Below are positions 8,535 through 17,325 of a DNA stretch of 64,000 bases, piece by piece. A program made the translations under genes and the position numbers. Where the stretch lies: positions 100,001 through 164,000 of the forward strand of contig CP048470.1 in NCBI GenBank assembly GCA_025559845.1, in the 5' to 3' direction. Below the pieces are notes generated by a model that was not told where the DNA came from, made no database searches, and worked only from the letters and a program-made list of their open reading frames with translations. Numbering within the stretch: the first letter of the stretch is position 1; every line of letters begins with the position of its first letter. This stretch comes from Agrobacterium tumefaciens (lineage in GTDB: Bacteria > Pseudomonadota > Alphaproteobacteria > Rhizobiales > Rhizobiaceae).

Positions 8535-9839
8535 TTATCCCCGTTTGCGGAGTGTTCTGGTGCCGGTATCAACGAGGTTCTGCGCAGCCTCATCGACGCT
8601 TGCGCGCCCAAACGCGAGTGAATCGGCAATCGGCCGCATGACACCGCGGTCAAATTCGTTTGCGCCGATCGGTGCGGGTTCCGGGTATGGATCAAGCTTT
8701 CCGGAGAGACCTTCAATATAGTCTACCGTCTTGCGCTCCGTCTCGTTGAGGCTCGGCAGAACGGCCTCGCGTACGGTCTTGGAAGGTGGCACGCCACGCT
8801 CGACACCGAGGACCTTGCCAGCCGCAACGTCATTGACAAAGAAGCTGATGAACTTCGCCGCCTCTTCCGGTTTGGTTGAAGTTGATGAAATAGACCAGAT
8901 CAGCCCGGGACGGTAATAGTGCCCGGTCGGTTTGCCTTCACCTTCGCCTGGCAACATGCCCACCGAAAGCGTCTTCTTGTTCAGCTGCTGATACCCGACC
9001 AACTGATTGGAGTAGGCAAACCCGATTGCCGAATTGCCAAGTGTCAGGGAATTGGATTCGATCGTATTGTCATCTCGGGTCTGAATGTCGGCCGAAACTG
9101 CAAGGCCAGCCTGCCTCAGATCTTCCCAGTAGGCGAACCACTCTTTTGCGTCTTCCTTGTTGAACCCGATGGTTCCGTCCTGGAAGAGCAGCTTGCCGCG
9201 CTGGCGCAGCCAAACGTCGAAGACGTAGTGGTAGCGTCCACCGTAGGGGACGGCCCAGTAATTGCGCCGCGCTGGCGCATTTTTCTTGTAGTCCTTTGCC
9301 AGTTCGGCAAGCGCTTTCCAGGTGATCTGTTCCTTTGGAATGGAAACGCCGCCCTCTTTCAGCGTCTCGGCGTCATACATCATGCAAAACGAGTTCAAGC
9401 CGAGACCGACGCCATAGAGCTTTCCGTCGATGCGGCAAAGGTCGACTTCTGTCTTGCCGAAACCTGACAGATCAAGCGAGGAACCGACGAACTTGTCGAG
9501 CTCCATGCAGGCCCCACGGCCGGAATAGTCAGCGATCGTCGAGGGCTCGAGCTGGAAAATATCCGCTACATTGCGACCGGCCATAGAGGTTGCAAGTTTG
9601 GTCCAGTAGTCGGAGCCGGCGATCATTTCGCCGCTGATCGCCGTCTTAGGATCTGCTTTCTGATAAAGCGAGATCACCTCATTGGTGCGCCGGCTTCGAT
9701 CGGCCGATCCCCACCAGACACACCGCAACCGGTTTTCCTGAGCCTGCGCGTTGAAGGCGCCGACCGTTGCACCAAGCCCCAGGGCCCCTACCCCCATTGC
9801 CGCTGTCATCAAAAACTTACGTCTGTCGATAGTTTGCAT
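8535..9839 (-). CDS. Periplasmic sugar-binding protein (ABC family 1), no permeases adjacent
   Basis: 434 residues with a Tat-like signal (DRRKFLMTAAMGVGALGLG, cleavage near AQAQE), then a MalE-like binding protein. It is clearly paralogous to the binding protein at 21243-22532: shared features are a WWGS start, SNQ-x-VGYQ-x-LNK, GHYYRP and VLGVERGVP. The ATG at 9839 follows GGGAGGAG. It is transcribed alone, with its own terminator, divergently from the LacI-type regulator. With no permease or ATPase nearby it probably borrows the MalF/MalG/ATPase set at 16.2-21.2 kb. The ligand is unknown; a glycoside or uronide is a guess from the neighbouring enzymes. Confidence 0.9.
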   Translation of the reverse strand: MQTIDRRKFLMTAAMGVGALGLGATVGAFNAQAQENRLRCVWWGSADRSRRTNEVISLYQKADPKTAISGEMIAGSDYWTKLATSMAGRNVADIFQLEPSTIADYSGRGACMELDKFVGSSLDLSGFGKTEVDLCRIDGKLYGVGLGLNSFCMMYDAETLKEGGVSIPKEQITWKALAELAKDYKKNAPARRNYWAVPYGGRYHYVFDVWLRQRGKLLFQDGTIGFNKEDAKEWFAYWEDLRQAGLAVSADIQTRDDNTIESNSLTLGNSAIGFAYSNQLVGYQQLNKKTLSVGMLPGEGEGKPTGHYYRPGLIWSISSTSTKPEEAAKFISFFVNDVAAGKVLGVERGVPPSKTVREAVLPSLNETERKTVDYIEGLSGKLDPYPEPAPIGANEFDRGVMRPIADSLAFGRASVDEAAQNLVDTGTRTLRKRG

Positions 9840-9855
9840 CTGCTCCTCCCGCGTT

Positions 9856-9936
9856 TTGCAAATTTTGCATAAATAAGTTATTTCTTGCAAATTTTCTATC
9901 ATTGCAATATTTGCATCATTATTGCTTCGTTTGCAA
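9856..9936. promoter_or_regulatory. Duplicated array of TTGCAA/TTGCAT boxes, probable LacI-type operators
   Basis: The divergent promoter region holds TTGCAA at 9856, 9885, 9902 and 9931 and TTGCAT at 9865 and 9911. Spacings of 9, 20, 17, 9 and 20 nt show a three-box unit present twice (9856-9890 and 9902-9936). Its place between the binding protein and the LacI-type gene makes these the best candidate operators. Confidence 0.6.
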
Positions 9937-9950
9937 GCGCAGGAGTCACA

Positions 9951-11003
9951 ATGCCAGACGCCACCGATATCAACCGTCCCCGCCAGGCTGACATTGCCCA
10001 GCGCGCGGGTGTTTCGATCAGCACAGTTTCTCGCGTGCTTGCGGGAGAAAAGGGCATAAGCGCCTCTATCCAGACGAAGGTTCTCGGCGTTGCTGCCGAA
10101 CTCGGATACCCGTTAAGACCGTCAAATTCTGGCGTGGCCATGCCTCTGGATGGCAAACGCATTATCGCCTTCATGTCTGCAGAACGGGCAACGGGCGATA
10201 TCGGGGCGTTTTACCATGACATCCTCGACACGTTGCGCGGCCTTTCTCAAAGCGAAGGATTTGAACTCGACATCAAACTGCTGCATCAGGCGCAGATCGA
10301 CGAAACAATGATGCAGCGCGCCTGTGAGGCCGATGGTCTTCTCGCAATCGGCCTTGATCCCGAAGACGACAAGATCAGCCGTATGGCGCAGGGCGTGTTG
10401 CCGACGGTGCTCGTCAATGGTGCGGACCCAGCCATGGCGTTCGACTGCGTTTCTCCCTCCAACTTCTATGGTGGACGACTGGCTGGAACCCACCTGACGG
10501 AACTCGGCCATCGCAAGGTCGCCTATATCGGTCCCGACCATCGTCACACGGTGCGGGAGCGAATTCGCGGCTTCCGTCACGCCATTCGTACGACAGAAGG
10601 CACCGATTATAACGAGATGCTGCTTTCGACGACTGAAAGCGGCTTTGCGCAGGCTGGCGACGCCGTTCGCCGGTTGCTTGCCGAAAAGCCGGAAATAACC
10701 GGCCTTTTCTGCATGAACGATGCGATTGCTCTCGGTGCGCTTGGTGCAGTTCAGGAACTTGGACTGAGCGTTCCCCAGGATATTTCGGTGATCGGTTTCG
10801 ACGACCTGCCATTTGCGGAGCTCTCTACGCCACGGCTGACGACCATTCGCGTCGACCGTCGCGAAATTGCCCGTGAAGCAATCGACCTCATGCGACGCCG
10901 GCTGCTCGAGCCGTCCGCCAATTCCCGGCAGGTACAGCTTGCCGTGCATCTCGTCGAAGGTCAGACCGCAGATGTTGCGGGAAAGGCAAAAATCAATGAC
11001 TGA
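9951..11003 (+). CDS. LacI-family transcriptional regulator
   Basis: 350 residues. An N-terminal helix-turn-helix and hinge (RQADIAQRAGVSISTVSRVL, then KVLGVAAELGYPLRPS) is followed by a periplasmic-binding-protein-like effector domain ending in DISVIGFDDLPFAELSTPRLTTI. It is expected to repress or activate the flanking sugar genes in response to a sugar ligand. The ATG at 9951 has an AGGAG site; an upstream in-frame reading lacks one. Its 3' end overlaps the next gene by 8 nt, so regulator and enzymes are one operon, probably autoregulated. The TTGCAA-rich region just upstream is the likely target. Confidence 0.93.
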   Translation: MPDATDINRPRQADIAQRAGVSISTVSRVLAGEKGISASIQTKVLGVAAELGYPLRPSNSGVAMPLDGKRIIAFMSAERATGDIGAFYHDILDTLRGLSQSEGFELDIKLLHQAQIDETMMQRACEADGLLAIGLDPEDDKISRMAQGVLPTVLVNGADPAMAFDCVSPSNFYGGRLAGTHLTELGHRKVAYIGPDHRHTVRERIRGFRHAIRTTEGTDYNEMLLSTTESGFAQAGDAVRRLLAEKPEITGLFCMNDAIALGALGAVQELGLSVPQDISVIGFDDLPFAELSTPRLTTIRVDRREIAREAIDLMRRRLLEPSANSRQVQLAVHLVEGQTADVAGKAKIND

Positions 11004-12858
11004 TCCCAACATCCGCTTCAACCCACTCCACGGGAATGCCTTACAAAGCAGAGCCGACGTGAGGAAGGCGCTCGACGATTGCTTTGCACCGCTCCTTCCC
11101 TATTTTTCGGAGGGAGCCGGGCGTGTGACGCTCAGCGGAACGGCTGCCCATTTCGATCGGGCGGCAGCGGATCTGGAGGGATTCGCACGTCCGCTATGGG
11201 GCATTGCGCCACTTGCACTCAGTGGCGACCATTTCGAACATTGGCCGCTTCTTGCCAAGGGCATAGCAAACGGCACAGATCCGAAACACCCGGACTATTG
11301 GGGTGATGTCCGCCAGAAGGATCAGCGGCTTGTTGAGCTTGCCGCAATCGGATTTGCGCTTCGACTTGCACCACAACACCTTTGGGAACCGTTATCCGAT
11401 GCGCAAAAAGCCAATGTCAGCCATTATTTGCTGACGGCGCGCGAGCGGACCTATGCCGACAACAATTGGAAATTTTTCCGGATCATGGTCGATATGGCGC
11501 TCGACCACCTCGGCATTACGTTCAATCGCGACCTCACGGAGACGTTCCAGGCTGAGCTCGACGGCTTCTATATTGACGATGGCTGGTACCGGGACGGAAA
11601 CTACCGCAGGATCGATCACTACATTGCATTCGCCATGCATTTCTACGGTCTGATTTATGCAAAGCTCTGCAAACCGGATGATGTCTACGGACAACGGTAC
11701 AGGGAGCGGGCACGCCTTTTTGCCGGTGACTTTGCGCAATGGTTCGATGAAGACGGCGGTACGCTCGCCTTCGGGCGCTCGATGACCTATCGTTTCGCAT
11801 GCGGCGGCTTCTGGGCAGGTCTTGCCTTTGCCGATGAAGAGGCGCTCCCCTGGGGCAAGATAAAAGGTCAGTATCTACGGCACTTGCGCTGGTGGGCGCA
11901 AAAACCGGTCGCCGATCGCGATGGCGTGCTTTCGATAGGATACGGCTATCCGCAACTTACCATGTCAGAAAGCTATAATTCTGCCGGCTCACCCTACTGG
12001 GCCTTCAAGGCGTTCCTGCCGCTTGCATTGCCCGAGCATCACCCCTTCTGGCAGGCGAAGGAGGAACCTCTCGAGCGATCGCAAAAAGTGACGCCGCTTC
12101 CCCACCCCGGCATGGTGATGATGCGCTCGAACGGTACTGTCACGGCATTGAGCTGCGGCCAGGAAAACCTGATGATGCGTGGCGGGCCGGAGAAATATGC
12201 CAAATTTGCATACTCCTCCCGATATGGCTTCGGCGTGGAAGTTGACGAGCGGGGGTTCAAGACCAACGGCTTCGACAACATGCTCGCCTTTTCAGACGAC
12301 GGTTTGCACTACAGGGTCAGAGAAACCAATGAAACTGCCGTCCTTGCGCAGACAAACTTGCGCTCGACATGGCGTCCCTATCCCGACGTTTCTGTTGAGA
12401 CCACGCTTGTTCCAGCAGGTGATTGGCACATCCGGCTGCACAGGATCGTTTCCGAGCGACCACTCTGGGTCACCGAAGGCGGTTTTGCGATCGAACGCAA
12501 TGATGGCGACCGCGATCCTTTCGTCGAGGTGACAGGGCGGGCAACAGCAGATTGCGGTTCGGACCTCTCGGCAATTGTCGATCTCGGCTCGACTGTCGAA
12601 AGACAAGGCGTTGCCTTGAAAGCGCTGCCAAACACCAACCTCATTCACGCGAAAACCACGGTCCCGCAGTTGCGGGGAAAAATCCCGGCCGGGGAAAGTT
12701 TCCTGGCCTGCGCAGTCTTTGCCGCGAAAAAGGACACACAGAACGGTGACGCTTTGCCAGACGCCCCTGATCTTCCGGACTTGGAAGCGTTGGACAGGGT
12801 GTTTTCGCAAGACGGCAGAACCGTGAGCGCGATCGCCGTCATCGGGGATGGCACATGA
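10996..12858 (+). CDS. DUF2264 protein, probable alpha/alpha-barrel glycan-active enzyme
   Basis: 620 residues matching the DUF2264 family: an N-terminal all-helical part (RPLWGIAPLALSG, DNNWKFFRIMVDMALDHLG, DGWYRDG, RIDHYIAFAMHFYG) and a C-terminal beta-rich part from about residue 370. The helical part recalls (alpha/alpha)6-barrel glycosidases and lyases; from memory some relatives act as beta-glucuronidases in a CAZy family. No signal peptide is seen, so it should act in the cytoplasm on an imported oligosaccharide. Translation is coupled to lacI (8-nt overlap) and to the dehydrogenase (ATGA). A glycosidase or lyase feeding the next two enzymes is the simplest reading. Activity is inferred. 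Confidence 0.8.
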   Translation: MTDPNIRFNPLHGNALQSRADVRKALDDCFAPLLPYFSEGAGRVTLSGTAAHFDRAAADLEGFARPLWGIAPLALSGDHFEHWPLLAKGIANGTDPKHPDYWGDVRQKDQRLVELAAIGFALRLAPQHLWEPLSDAQKANVSHYLLTARERTYADNNWKFFRIMVDMALDHLGITFNRDLTETFQAELDGFYIDDGWYRDGNYRRIDHYIAFAMHFYGLIYAKLCKPDDVYGQRYRERARLFAGDFAQWFDEDGGTLAFGRSMTYRFACGGFWAGLAFADEEALPWGKIKGQYLRHLRWWAQKPVADRDGVLSIGYGYPQLTMSESYNSAGSPYWAFKAFLPLALPEHHPFWQAKEEPLERSQKVTPLPHPGMVMMRSNGTVTALSCGQENLMMRGGPEKYAKFAYSSRYGFGVEVDERGFKTNGFDNMLAFSDDGLHYRVRETNETAVLAQTNLRSTWRPYPDVSVETTLVPAGDWHIRLHRIVSERPLWVTEGGFAIERNDGDRDPFVEVTGRATADCGSDLSAIVDLGSTVERQGVALKALPNTNLIHAKTTVPQLRGKIPAGESFLACAVFAAKKDTQNGDALPDAPDLPDLEALDRVFSQDGRTVSAIAVIGDGT

Positions 12859-13871
12859 CGAAGAGGCTTGCTCGCCTGAGCGTTGCGATGGCTCCAGAAA
12901 GAACCAGGCACGTCCTGGCGCCGGCGACTGTCGAGCGGCTTGCCCGGTCGGTGGATATTCTTGGGGATGCCGCGGTCACCGATTTCCATGATCCGAGATA
13001 CCGGGCACAGCTTGAACAAACCGAAATCCTGCTGACCGGGTGGGGATGTCCGCAAATCAGTGAGCATGAATTGTCACTGATGCCCAACCTCAAGATGATT
13101 TCGCATGCAGCCGGGACAGTGAAATATTTCCTGTCACCGGTCGTATTCAGACACGGCATTATCGTCTCGAGTGCCGCCGAGGCCAATGCACAGCCTGTTG
13201 CAGAGTTTTCCCTTGCGATGATCCTGCTTGCCGGAAAACGTGTGTTCAGCTTCCGGCGGATTTACGCGGACGACAGAAGGCGTGAAAACGTCGACAGGCT
13301 GCAGTCGGAGGCTATCGGTAATCTCGGATTGACGGTCGGCATCATCGGCGCGTCACGCATCGGGCGGCGCGTTTTGAAGTTGCTTCAGCCGTTTGATTTC
13401 GACTGTATTCTTTTTGATCCCTTCCTCACAGACAAGGACGCAAACGCCCTTGGTGCACGTCTGGTCACGCTCGAAGAGTTGATGGCGACAAGCGACGTAA
13501 TCTCGCTGCACGCCCCATCTCTTCCGCAGACACGCCACATGATCGGCAAAGCCATGTTGTCCCTGATGAAGGACGGCGCAACGCTGATAAACACGGCACG
13601 CGGCGCACTGGTGGATGACGACGCATTGCTGGGTGAACTTCAGAAAGGCCGTATCGAAGCCGTGATTGACGTAACAGACCCGGAGGTACCGCCGCGGTCA
13701 TCACCCTTTTACAGCCTTCCGAATGTCTTCCTGACCCCTCATATTGCCGGCGCTGTCGGGCTTGAGCGCGCCCGCCTCGGGGAAATGGCAGTTGACGAGA
13801 TCGAACGCTACTGTCGCGGAGAGGCGCTTGCGCAACAAATCCAGATTGAACATCTCGAGATGATTGCATGA
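12855..13871 (+). CDS. D-isomer-specific 2-hydroxyacid dehydrogenase
   Basis: 338 residues of the D-2-hydroxyacid dehydrogenase family. The nucleotide-binding loop is VGIIGASRIGRRVL, a GxSxxG variant of the usual GxGxxG. The catalytic arginine lies in INTARGALVDDDALL, the acidic block in VIDVTDPEVPP and the catalytic histidine in FLTPHIAG. It should interconvert a 2-hydroxy acid and a 2-keto acid with NAD(P). The start overlaps the previous stop as ATGA, and the next gene starts the same way. In this operon the substrate is probably a sugar acid from the DUF2264 step. Confidence 0.88.
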   Translation: MTKRLARLSVAMAPERTRHVLAPATVERLARSVDILGDAAVTDFHDPRYRAQLEQTEILLTGWGCPQISEHELSLMPNLKMISHAAGTVKYFLSPVVFRHGIIVSSAAEANAQPVAEFSLAMILLAGKRVFSFRRIYADDRRRENVDRLQSEAIGNLGLTVGIIGASRIGRRVLKLLQPFDFDCILFDPFLTDKDANALGARLVTLEELMATSDVISLHAPSLPQTRHMIGKAMLSLMKDGATLINTARGALVDDDALLGELQKGRIEAVIDVTDPEVPPRSSPFYSLPNVFLTPHIAGAVGLERARLGEMAVDEIERYCRGEALAQQIQIEHLEMIA

Positions 13872-14644
13872 GACCATTCGAACCCGGCCTTTGCTCCGTT
13901 ACCTTCCGATCGATGGAGCCGCAAAAACTAATCGGCCTCGCAGCTGCAAACGGTCTTTCGGCGATTGAGTGGGGTGGCGACATCCATGTGCCTCCAGGCG
14001 ACCTTGTCAAAGCGAGGGCGGTCGGCGCTCAGACGGCGGACGCCGGCCTTCGGGTATCGTCTTACGGTTCATATCTTTTCGCGCCAGATTTCGAAATTGC
14101 AGATGTCGACGCCGTACTCGACGCGGCTGAGGCATTGAACACCCGTCACATTCGAGTCTGGGCGGGCAGCCGTAAACGCCCTTCTGCCGATTATCGCCTG
14201 AATGAACGAGAGGCTGCGACAACGGCCCTCGCAAAGATCTCTGAGAGTGCCGCCAAACGTGGCATGACGATTGGCCTCGAATACCACCCGAATTCACTGA
14301 CGGATAATCTGGTATCATCGCTGCAACTGGCAAATGATCTGCCGTTCGACAACCTCTTCTTCTACTGGCAGCCCGCTCCCGGATTGGCCCTTGAAGAGGC
14401 ATTAAAGGAGATTGCAGCGCTAGGGTCACGTGTCTGCCATCTCCATGTCTTCGCTTGGCTTGCCGACGCGAGCAGGCTTGCCCTTTGCGAACATGAAAAC
14501 TACTGGCGCGCCTGCATCAATGCGATGCCTCAAAGCACCTGGCCATCGGCGGCTTATGCCATGCTCGAATTCGTGAAAAGCGACGATATCGCTCAATTCG
14601 AGCAGGATGTCGCAACGCTCAAGGCAATCCTTGGGCGATCCTGA
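13868..14644 (+). CDS. Sugar phosphate isomerase/epimerase-like TIM barrel (AP_endonuc_2)
   Basis: 258 residues of the xylose-isomerase-like TIM-barrel group (Pfam AP_endonuc_2). Blocks include AIEWGGDIHVP, RVSSYGSYL, HIRVWAGSR, GLEYHPNSLTD and VCHLHVFAW, carrying the typical Glu and His metal ligands on strand ends. Members act as isomerases, epimerases or dehydratases on sugars and inositols. It is the last gene of the LacI operon, overlaps the dehydrogenase by ATGA, and is followed by a hairpin terminator. Substrate unknown. Confidence 0.85.
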   Translation: MRPFEPGLCSVTFRSMEPQKLIGLAAANGLSAIEWGGDIHVPPGDLVKARAVGAQTADAGLRVSSYGSYLFAPDFEIADVDAVLDAAEALNTRHIRVWAGSRKRPSADYRLNEREAATTALAKISESAAKRGMTIGLEYHPNSLTDNLVSSLQLANDLPFDNLFFYWQPAPGLALEEALKEIAALGSRVCHLHVFAWLADASRLALCEHENYWRACINAMPQSTWPSAAYAMLEFVKSDDIAQFEQDVATLKAILGRS

Positions 14645-14682
14645 GAGCACCGTCAACGCGCCAGGGTCAAACGGAGCGAAGA

Positions 14683-14709
14683 CGCAACGCGGATCAACGC
14701 CGCGTTGCG
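14683..14709. terminator. Hairpin between convergent genes
   Basis: A perfect 10-bp stem (CGCAACGCGG and complement, 7-nt loop) lies between the end of the LacI operon and the convergent HbpS/GlcG-like gene. There is no T-run; it probably serves both directions. Confidence 0.65.
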
Positions 14710-14723
14710 CGTAACGAAGGGTA

Positions 14724-15149
14724 TCAGGTCAGGCTGGCGAGGAAGTGATCAATACCGGCCTGGGCACACTGGCTATCCTGCGCGGGTGTACCGGAACTTA
14801 GCCCAATGCCGCCGACAACGTCGCCGTCCACAATCACGGGAAGACCACCGGCGACAACCAGAAGCCTTCCCCCAATTGCCGAATTGATGCCGTAAGCGGG
14901 CTGGCCGGGCTGACTTACCGTCCCGTAGCTTTCTGTCGATCTCTTAGCGCCGGCAGCGGTGTAGGCCTTGTCCTGCGCAATGATGCTGCTTGTGAGCTTG
15001 CCGCCATCCATACGTTCGAATGCGATCAACTGACCAGATTCATCGGTCACGGCAACGCACATCGGGACGCCGATCTCCTCGGCCTTTGCCACGGCACCCG
15101 CAATGAGGACGCGTGCATCCGCCAGACTAAGGCGCTTGATGGTCAGCAT
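14724..15149 (-). CDS. GlcG/HbpS-family heme-binding-like protein
   Basis: 141 residues of the GlcG/HbpS family: VPMCVAVTDESGQLIAFERM, then DKAYTAAGAKRST and GGLPVIVDGDVVGGIGLSSG. Family members include HbpS of Streptomyces (heme-responsive) and GlcG of glycolate operons; many accompany dehydrogenases without a defined activity. No signal peptide is seen, so it is probably cytoplasmic. The ATG has AAGGAG upstream. It is convergent with the LacI operon and on the same strand as the small gene and the RNase H-like gene. Confidence 0.85.
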   Translation of the reverse strand: MLTIKRLSLADARVLIAGAVAKAEEIGVPMCVAVTDESGQLIAFERMDGGKLTSSIIAQDKAYTAAGAKRSTESYGTVSQPGQPAYGINSAIGGRLLVVAGGLPVIVDGDVVGGIGLSSGTPAQDSQCAQAGIDHFLASLT

Positions 15150-15318
15150 GAATTTCTCCTTGGTTCAAATGAAACGTCATTGGAGGGTTCAGGTTACAGG
15201 GACCGTCATGCCCCGAATATTGGAGATTATGGAGATTGATTTATTCTAAATCGGAAAGCATCAGCCGTTACAGCGTTCTAGGTCTGTTGACAAAGACAGA
15301 TGGTGGCGGGGGCGCGGA

Positions 15319-15465
15319 TCACCGCCTTTGCTCGGCTTGGTCCTTGGCCTCGTTGGTGAGATCCTTGGCGGAGATCGACAAGCCCAGACGGCGGCGCTCG
15401 GCAATTGCTTCCCGACCGATTTCCTTCAGGGCATCCTTGTTTTCGTCGTACTTTTTCAAAAGCAT
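15319..15465 (-). CDS. 48-residue charged small protein
   Basis: A short gene below usual annotation limits. It encodes a very charged, probably all-helical peptide that begins MLLKKYDENKDALKEIGREA, continues with an arginine-rich AERRRLGL segment, and ends DQAEQRR. TAGGAGAT sits 5 nt before the ATG. The codon pattern and absence of membrane segments suggest a soluble small protein. Function unknown. About 170 nt on its downstream side up to 15149 hold no further gene. Confidence 0.55.
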   Translation of the reverse strand: MLLKKYDENKDALKEIGREAIAERRRLGLSISAKDLTNEAKDQAEQRR

Positions 15466-15542
15466 CTTCGATCTCCTAGGGCCTCAATATAGCGCATCAG
15501 TCCGAACGGTAAATCGAGACGCCGCGGCAGGGTAACAGATCG

Positions 15543-16022
15543 TCAGCTATCAACGTTCGGCCCCGACATCCGCGCTCTTGCGAGTGCGTCTGCCTGATCG
15601 TTGCCATCAAGACCGGAATGCCCCTTGCACCATTCTATGATGATCTCAGGGTTCGAAAGGAGGAGCCTGTCCACCTCCTGCCATAGCTCTTTGTCAGGTA
15701 TCGGCCGTTTGCGCACACGGCTGTTTGCGTTGATACGCTTCCATCCATTGCCTCGCCAGATAGAGCGCCAGCGTTGACATCCCTCGACAACATGACGGGA
15801 GTCAGTCCGAATGACAGCACCTGTTTTCTGAGCCTTGTCGTCCAGCCACGTCAGGGCTTTCAATACGGCCAGCACTTCGAAGCCATTGTTGGTGATGCCC
15901 GTACCCGCCCCACTGTCTGAATGGATTTCCTGGCCGTTTTGATAAACGACGAATGCCCAACCGCCCGTCAAGGTGGCAGGTTTGCAGGAACCGTCGGCAA
16001 AGATAACGAAGGGGTTGGTCAT
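15543..16022 (-). CDS. RNase HI-family nuclease
   Basis: 159 residues with an RNase H fold. The carboxylate set is visible: D10 (IFADGSCKP), E49 (NNGFEVLAVLKAL), D74 (IRTDSRHV) and D145 (NDQADALARA), with WCKGHSGLDGN before the last. It should cut RNA in RNA:DNA hybrids. The sequence differs from housekeeping RnhA and seems a second, accessory copy, but the main copy is outside this window. The ATG at 16022 lacks a good ribosome site, so the start is less certain. Confidence 0.85.
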   Translation of the reverse strand: MTNPFVIFADGSCKPATLTGGWAFVVYQNGQEIHSDSGAGTGITNNGFEVLAVLKALTWLDDKAQKTGAVIRTDSRHVVEGCQRWRSIWRGNGWKRINANSRVRKRPIPDKELWQEVDRLLLSNPEIIIEWCKGHSGLDGNDQADALARARMSGPNVDS

Positions 16023-16140
16023 AGAGGAGGTTGTAGCGCACAGATCAAGCCGCGCAATCGTCTGCGATCATGAATGCGACAAACCTCGATCGGAAACCTC
16101 GCGTCCGCGACCGCGCAGAAGCAGCGCAAGGCAATTTCCC

Positions 16141-16170
16141 TTCGGTGGCCGGCAAGGTCCAGCCACCGAA
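16141..16170 (-). terminator. Hairpin after the sugar importer operon
   Basis: A 9-bp perfect stem (TTCGGTGGC / GCCACCGAA, 12-nt loop) lies about 60 nt beyond the stop of the ATPase gene, in the 205-nt gap before the RNase H gene. No clear T-run. Confidence 0.5.
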
Positions 16171-16227
16171 ATCTTTGCCTCAAGATCGTGAACGCTGCCA
16201 TTCGTCAAAATGACGTGGCCCTCGCGC

Positions 16228-17304
16228 TCAGATGCGCCGCCCATCTGCTCCGAACAGATGCGTCTGCGACAGATCAAAGGCAAAAGGTATCGTCTCGCCG
16301 ATACGGATCTGCCTTTGGCCATCCAGGAGAACGGTTGCAGGCTGACCATCCGGTGTGTTGGTGTAAATCACCGTAGAACCGCCAAGGTGTTCGACAAGCT
16401 GGATCGAAGCGTCACCGAGCGAAGCCGAATGCGACTGCGGGTTCACATGTTCCGGGCGCACGCCAAATGTCAGCGGCTCGTTCTCCTGTGCCATCACCGG
16501 CTTGTCGAGGGTGATACGCTGCCCGGCAACCTCAATCGTGCGATGTGAGCTGTCACCAGAAGAAAGTCTGGCGGAGAGGAAGTTCATCTTGGGCGACCCG
16601 ATGAAGCCTGCGACGAACTTGTTGGCGGGGTTGTTGTAGAGATCGAGCGGCCGTCCAACCTGCATGATCTTGCCGTCACGCAAGACCACAATCTTGTCTG
16701 CCATTGTCATGGCCTCGACCTGATCGTGCGTGACGTAGATCATCGTGCTGCCGAGCGCCTGGTGAAGCTTGGCAATCTCGACACGCATCTGTACGCGCAG
16801 CTCGGCATCAAGGTTGGAGAGCGGTTCATCGAAGAGGAAGATCTTGGGCTCTCGCACGATCGCCCGGCCGATTGCCACGCGCTGGCGCTGGCCGCCCGAG
16901 AGCGCCTTTGGTTTGCGCTGCAGAAGCGGCCCAATCTGCAGAATATCTGCGGCCTTGTTCACGCGCTCTTCGATTTCAGCCTTCGTGTAACCGGCCGTTT
17001 CGAGACCGAAGGCGAGGTTCTTGTAGACACTCATATGGGGATAAAGCGCATAGGACTGGAATACCATCGCGATACCGCGCTTGGAGGCGGCGGTCTCGTT
17101 GACACGTGTCCCATCGATTTTGAGGTCCCCGCCAGAAATTTCCTCCAATCCGGCGATCATGCGCAAAAGCGTGGACTTGCCGCATCCGGACGGACCGACA
17201 AAGACAGTAAATTCGCCTGGTTCGATCTGCAGATCGATACCGTGTACGACAGTCAGTGCGCCATAGCGCTTGACGATTTTCTCAAGAGTGATGCTGCTTG
17301 CCAT
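16228..17304 (-). CDS. Sugar ABC importer ATPase (UgpC/MsmK type)
   Basis: 358 residues. It has Walker A GPSGCGKST, the Q-loop in AMVFQSYALYPHM, signature LSGGQRQR, Walker B KIFLFDEPLSNLD and a switch histidine in YVTHDQVEAMT. A C-terminal regulatory OB domain follows (about 240-358), typical of MalK-like ATPases of family-1 sugar importers. GGGAGGAA precedes the ATG. It is the last gene of the six-gene leftward operon and should energise the two permeases at 19.4-21.2 kb. It may also serve the orphan binding protein at 8.5 kb. Confidence 0.95.
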   Translation of the reverse strand: MASSITLEKIVKRYGALTVVHGIDLQIEPGEFTVFVGPSGCGKSTLLRMIAGLEEISGGDLKIDGTRVNETAASKRGIAMVFQSYALYPHMSVYKNLAFGLETAGYTKAEIEERVNKAADILQIGPLLQRKPKALSGGQRQRVAIGRAIVREPKIFLFDEPLSNLDAELRVQMRVEIAKLHQALGSTMIYVTHDQVEAMTMADKIVVLRDGKIMQVGRPLDLYNNPANKFVAGFIGSPKMNFLSARLSSGDSSHRTIEVAGQRITLDKPVMAQENEPLTFGVRPEHVNPQSHSASLGDASIQLVEHLGGSTVIYTNTPDGQPATVLLDGQRQIRIGETIPFAFDLSQTHLFGADGRRI

Positions 17305-17325
17305 GCTGTTCCTCCCGTCCCGCGT

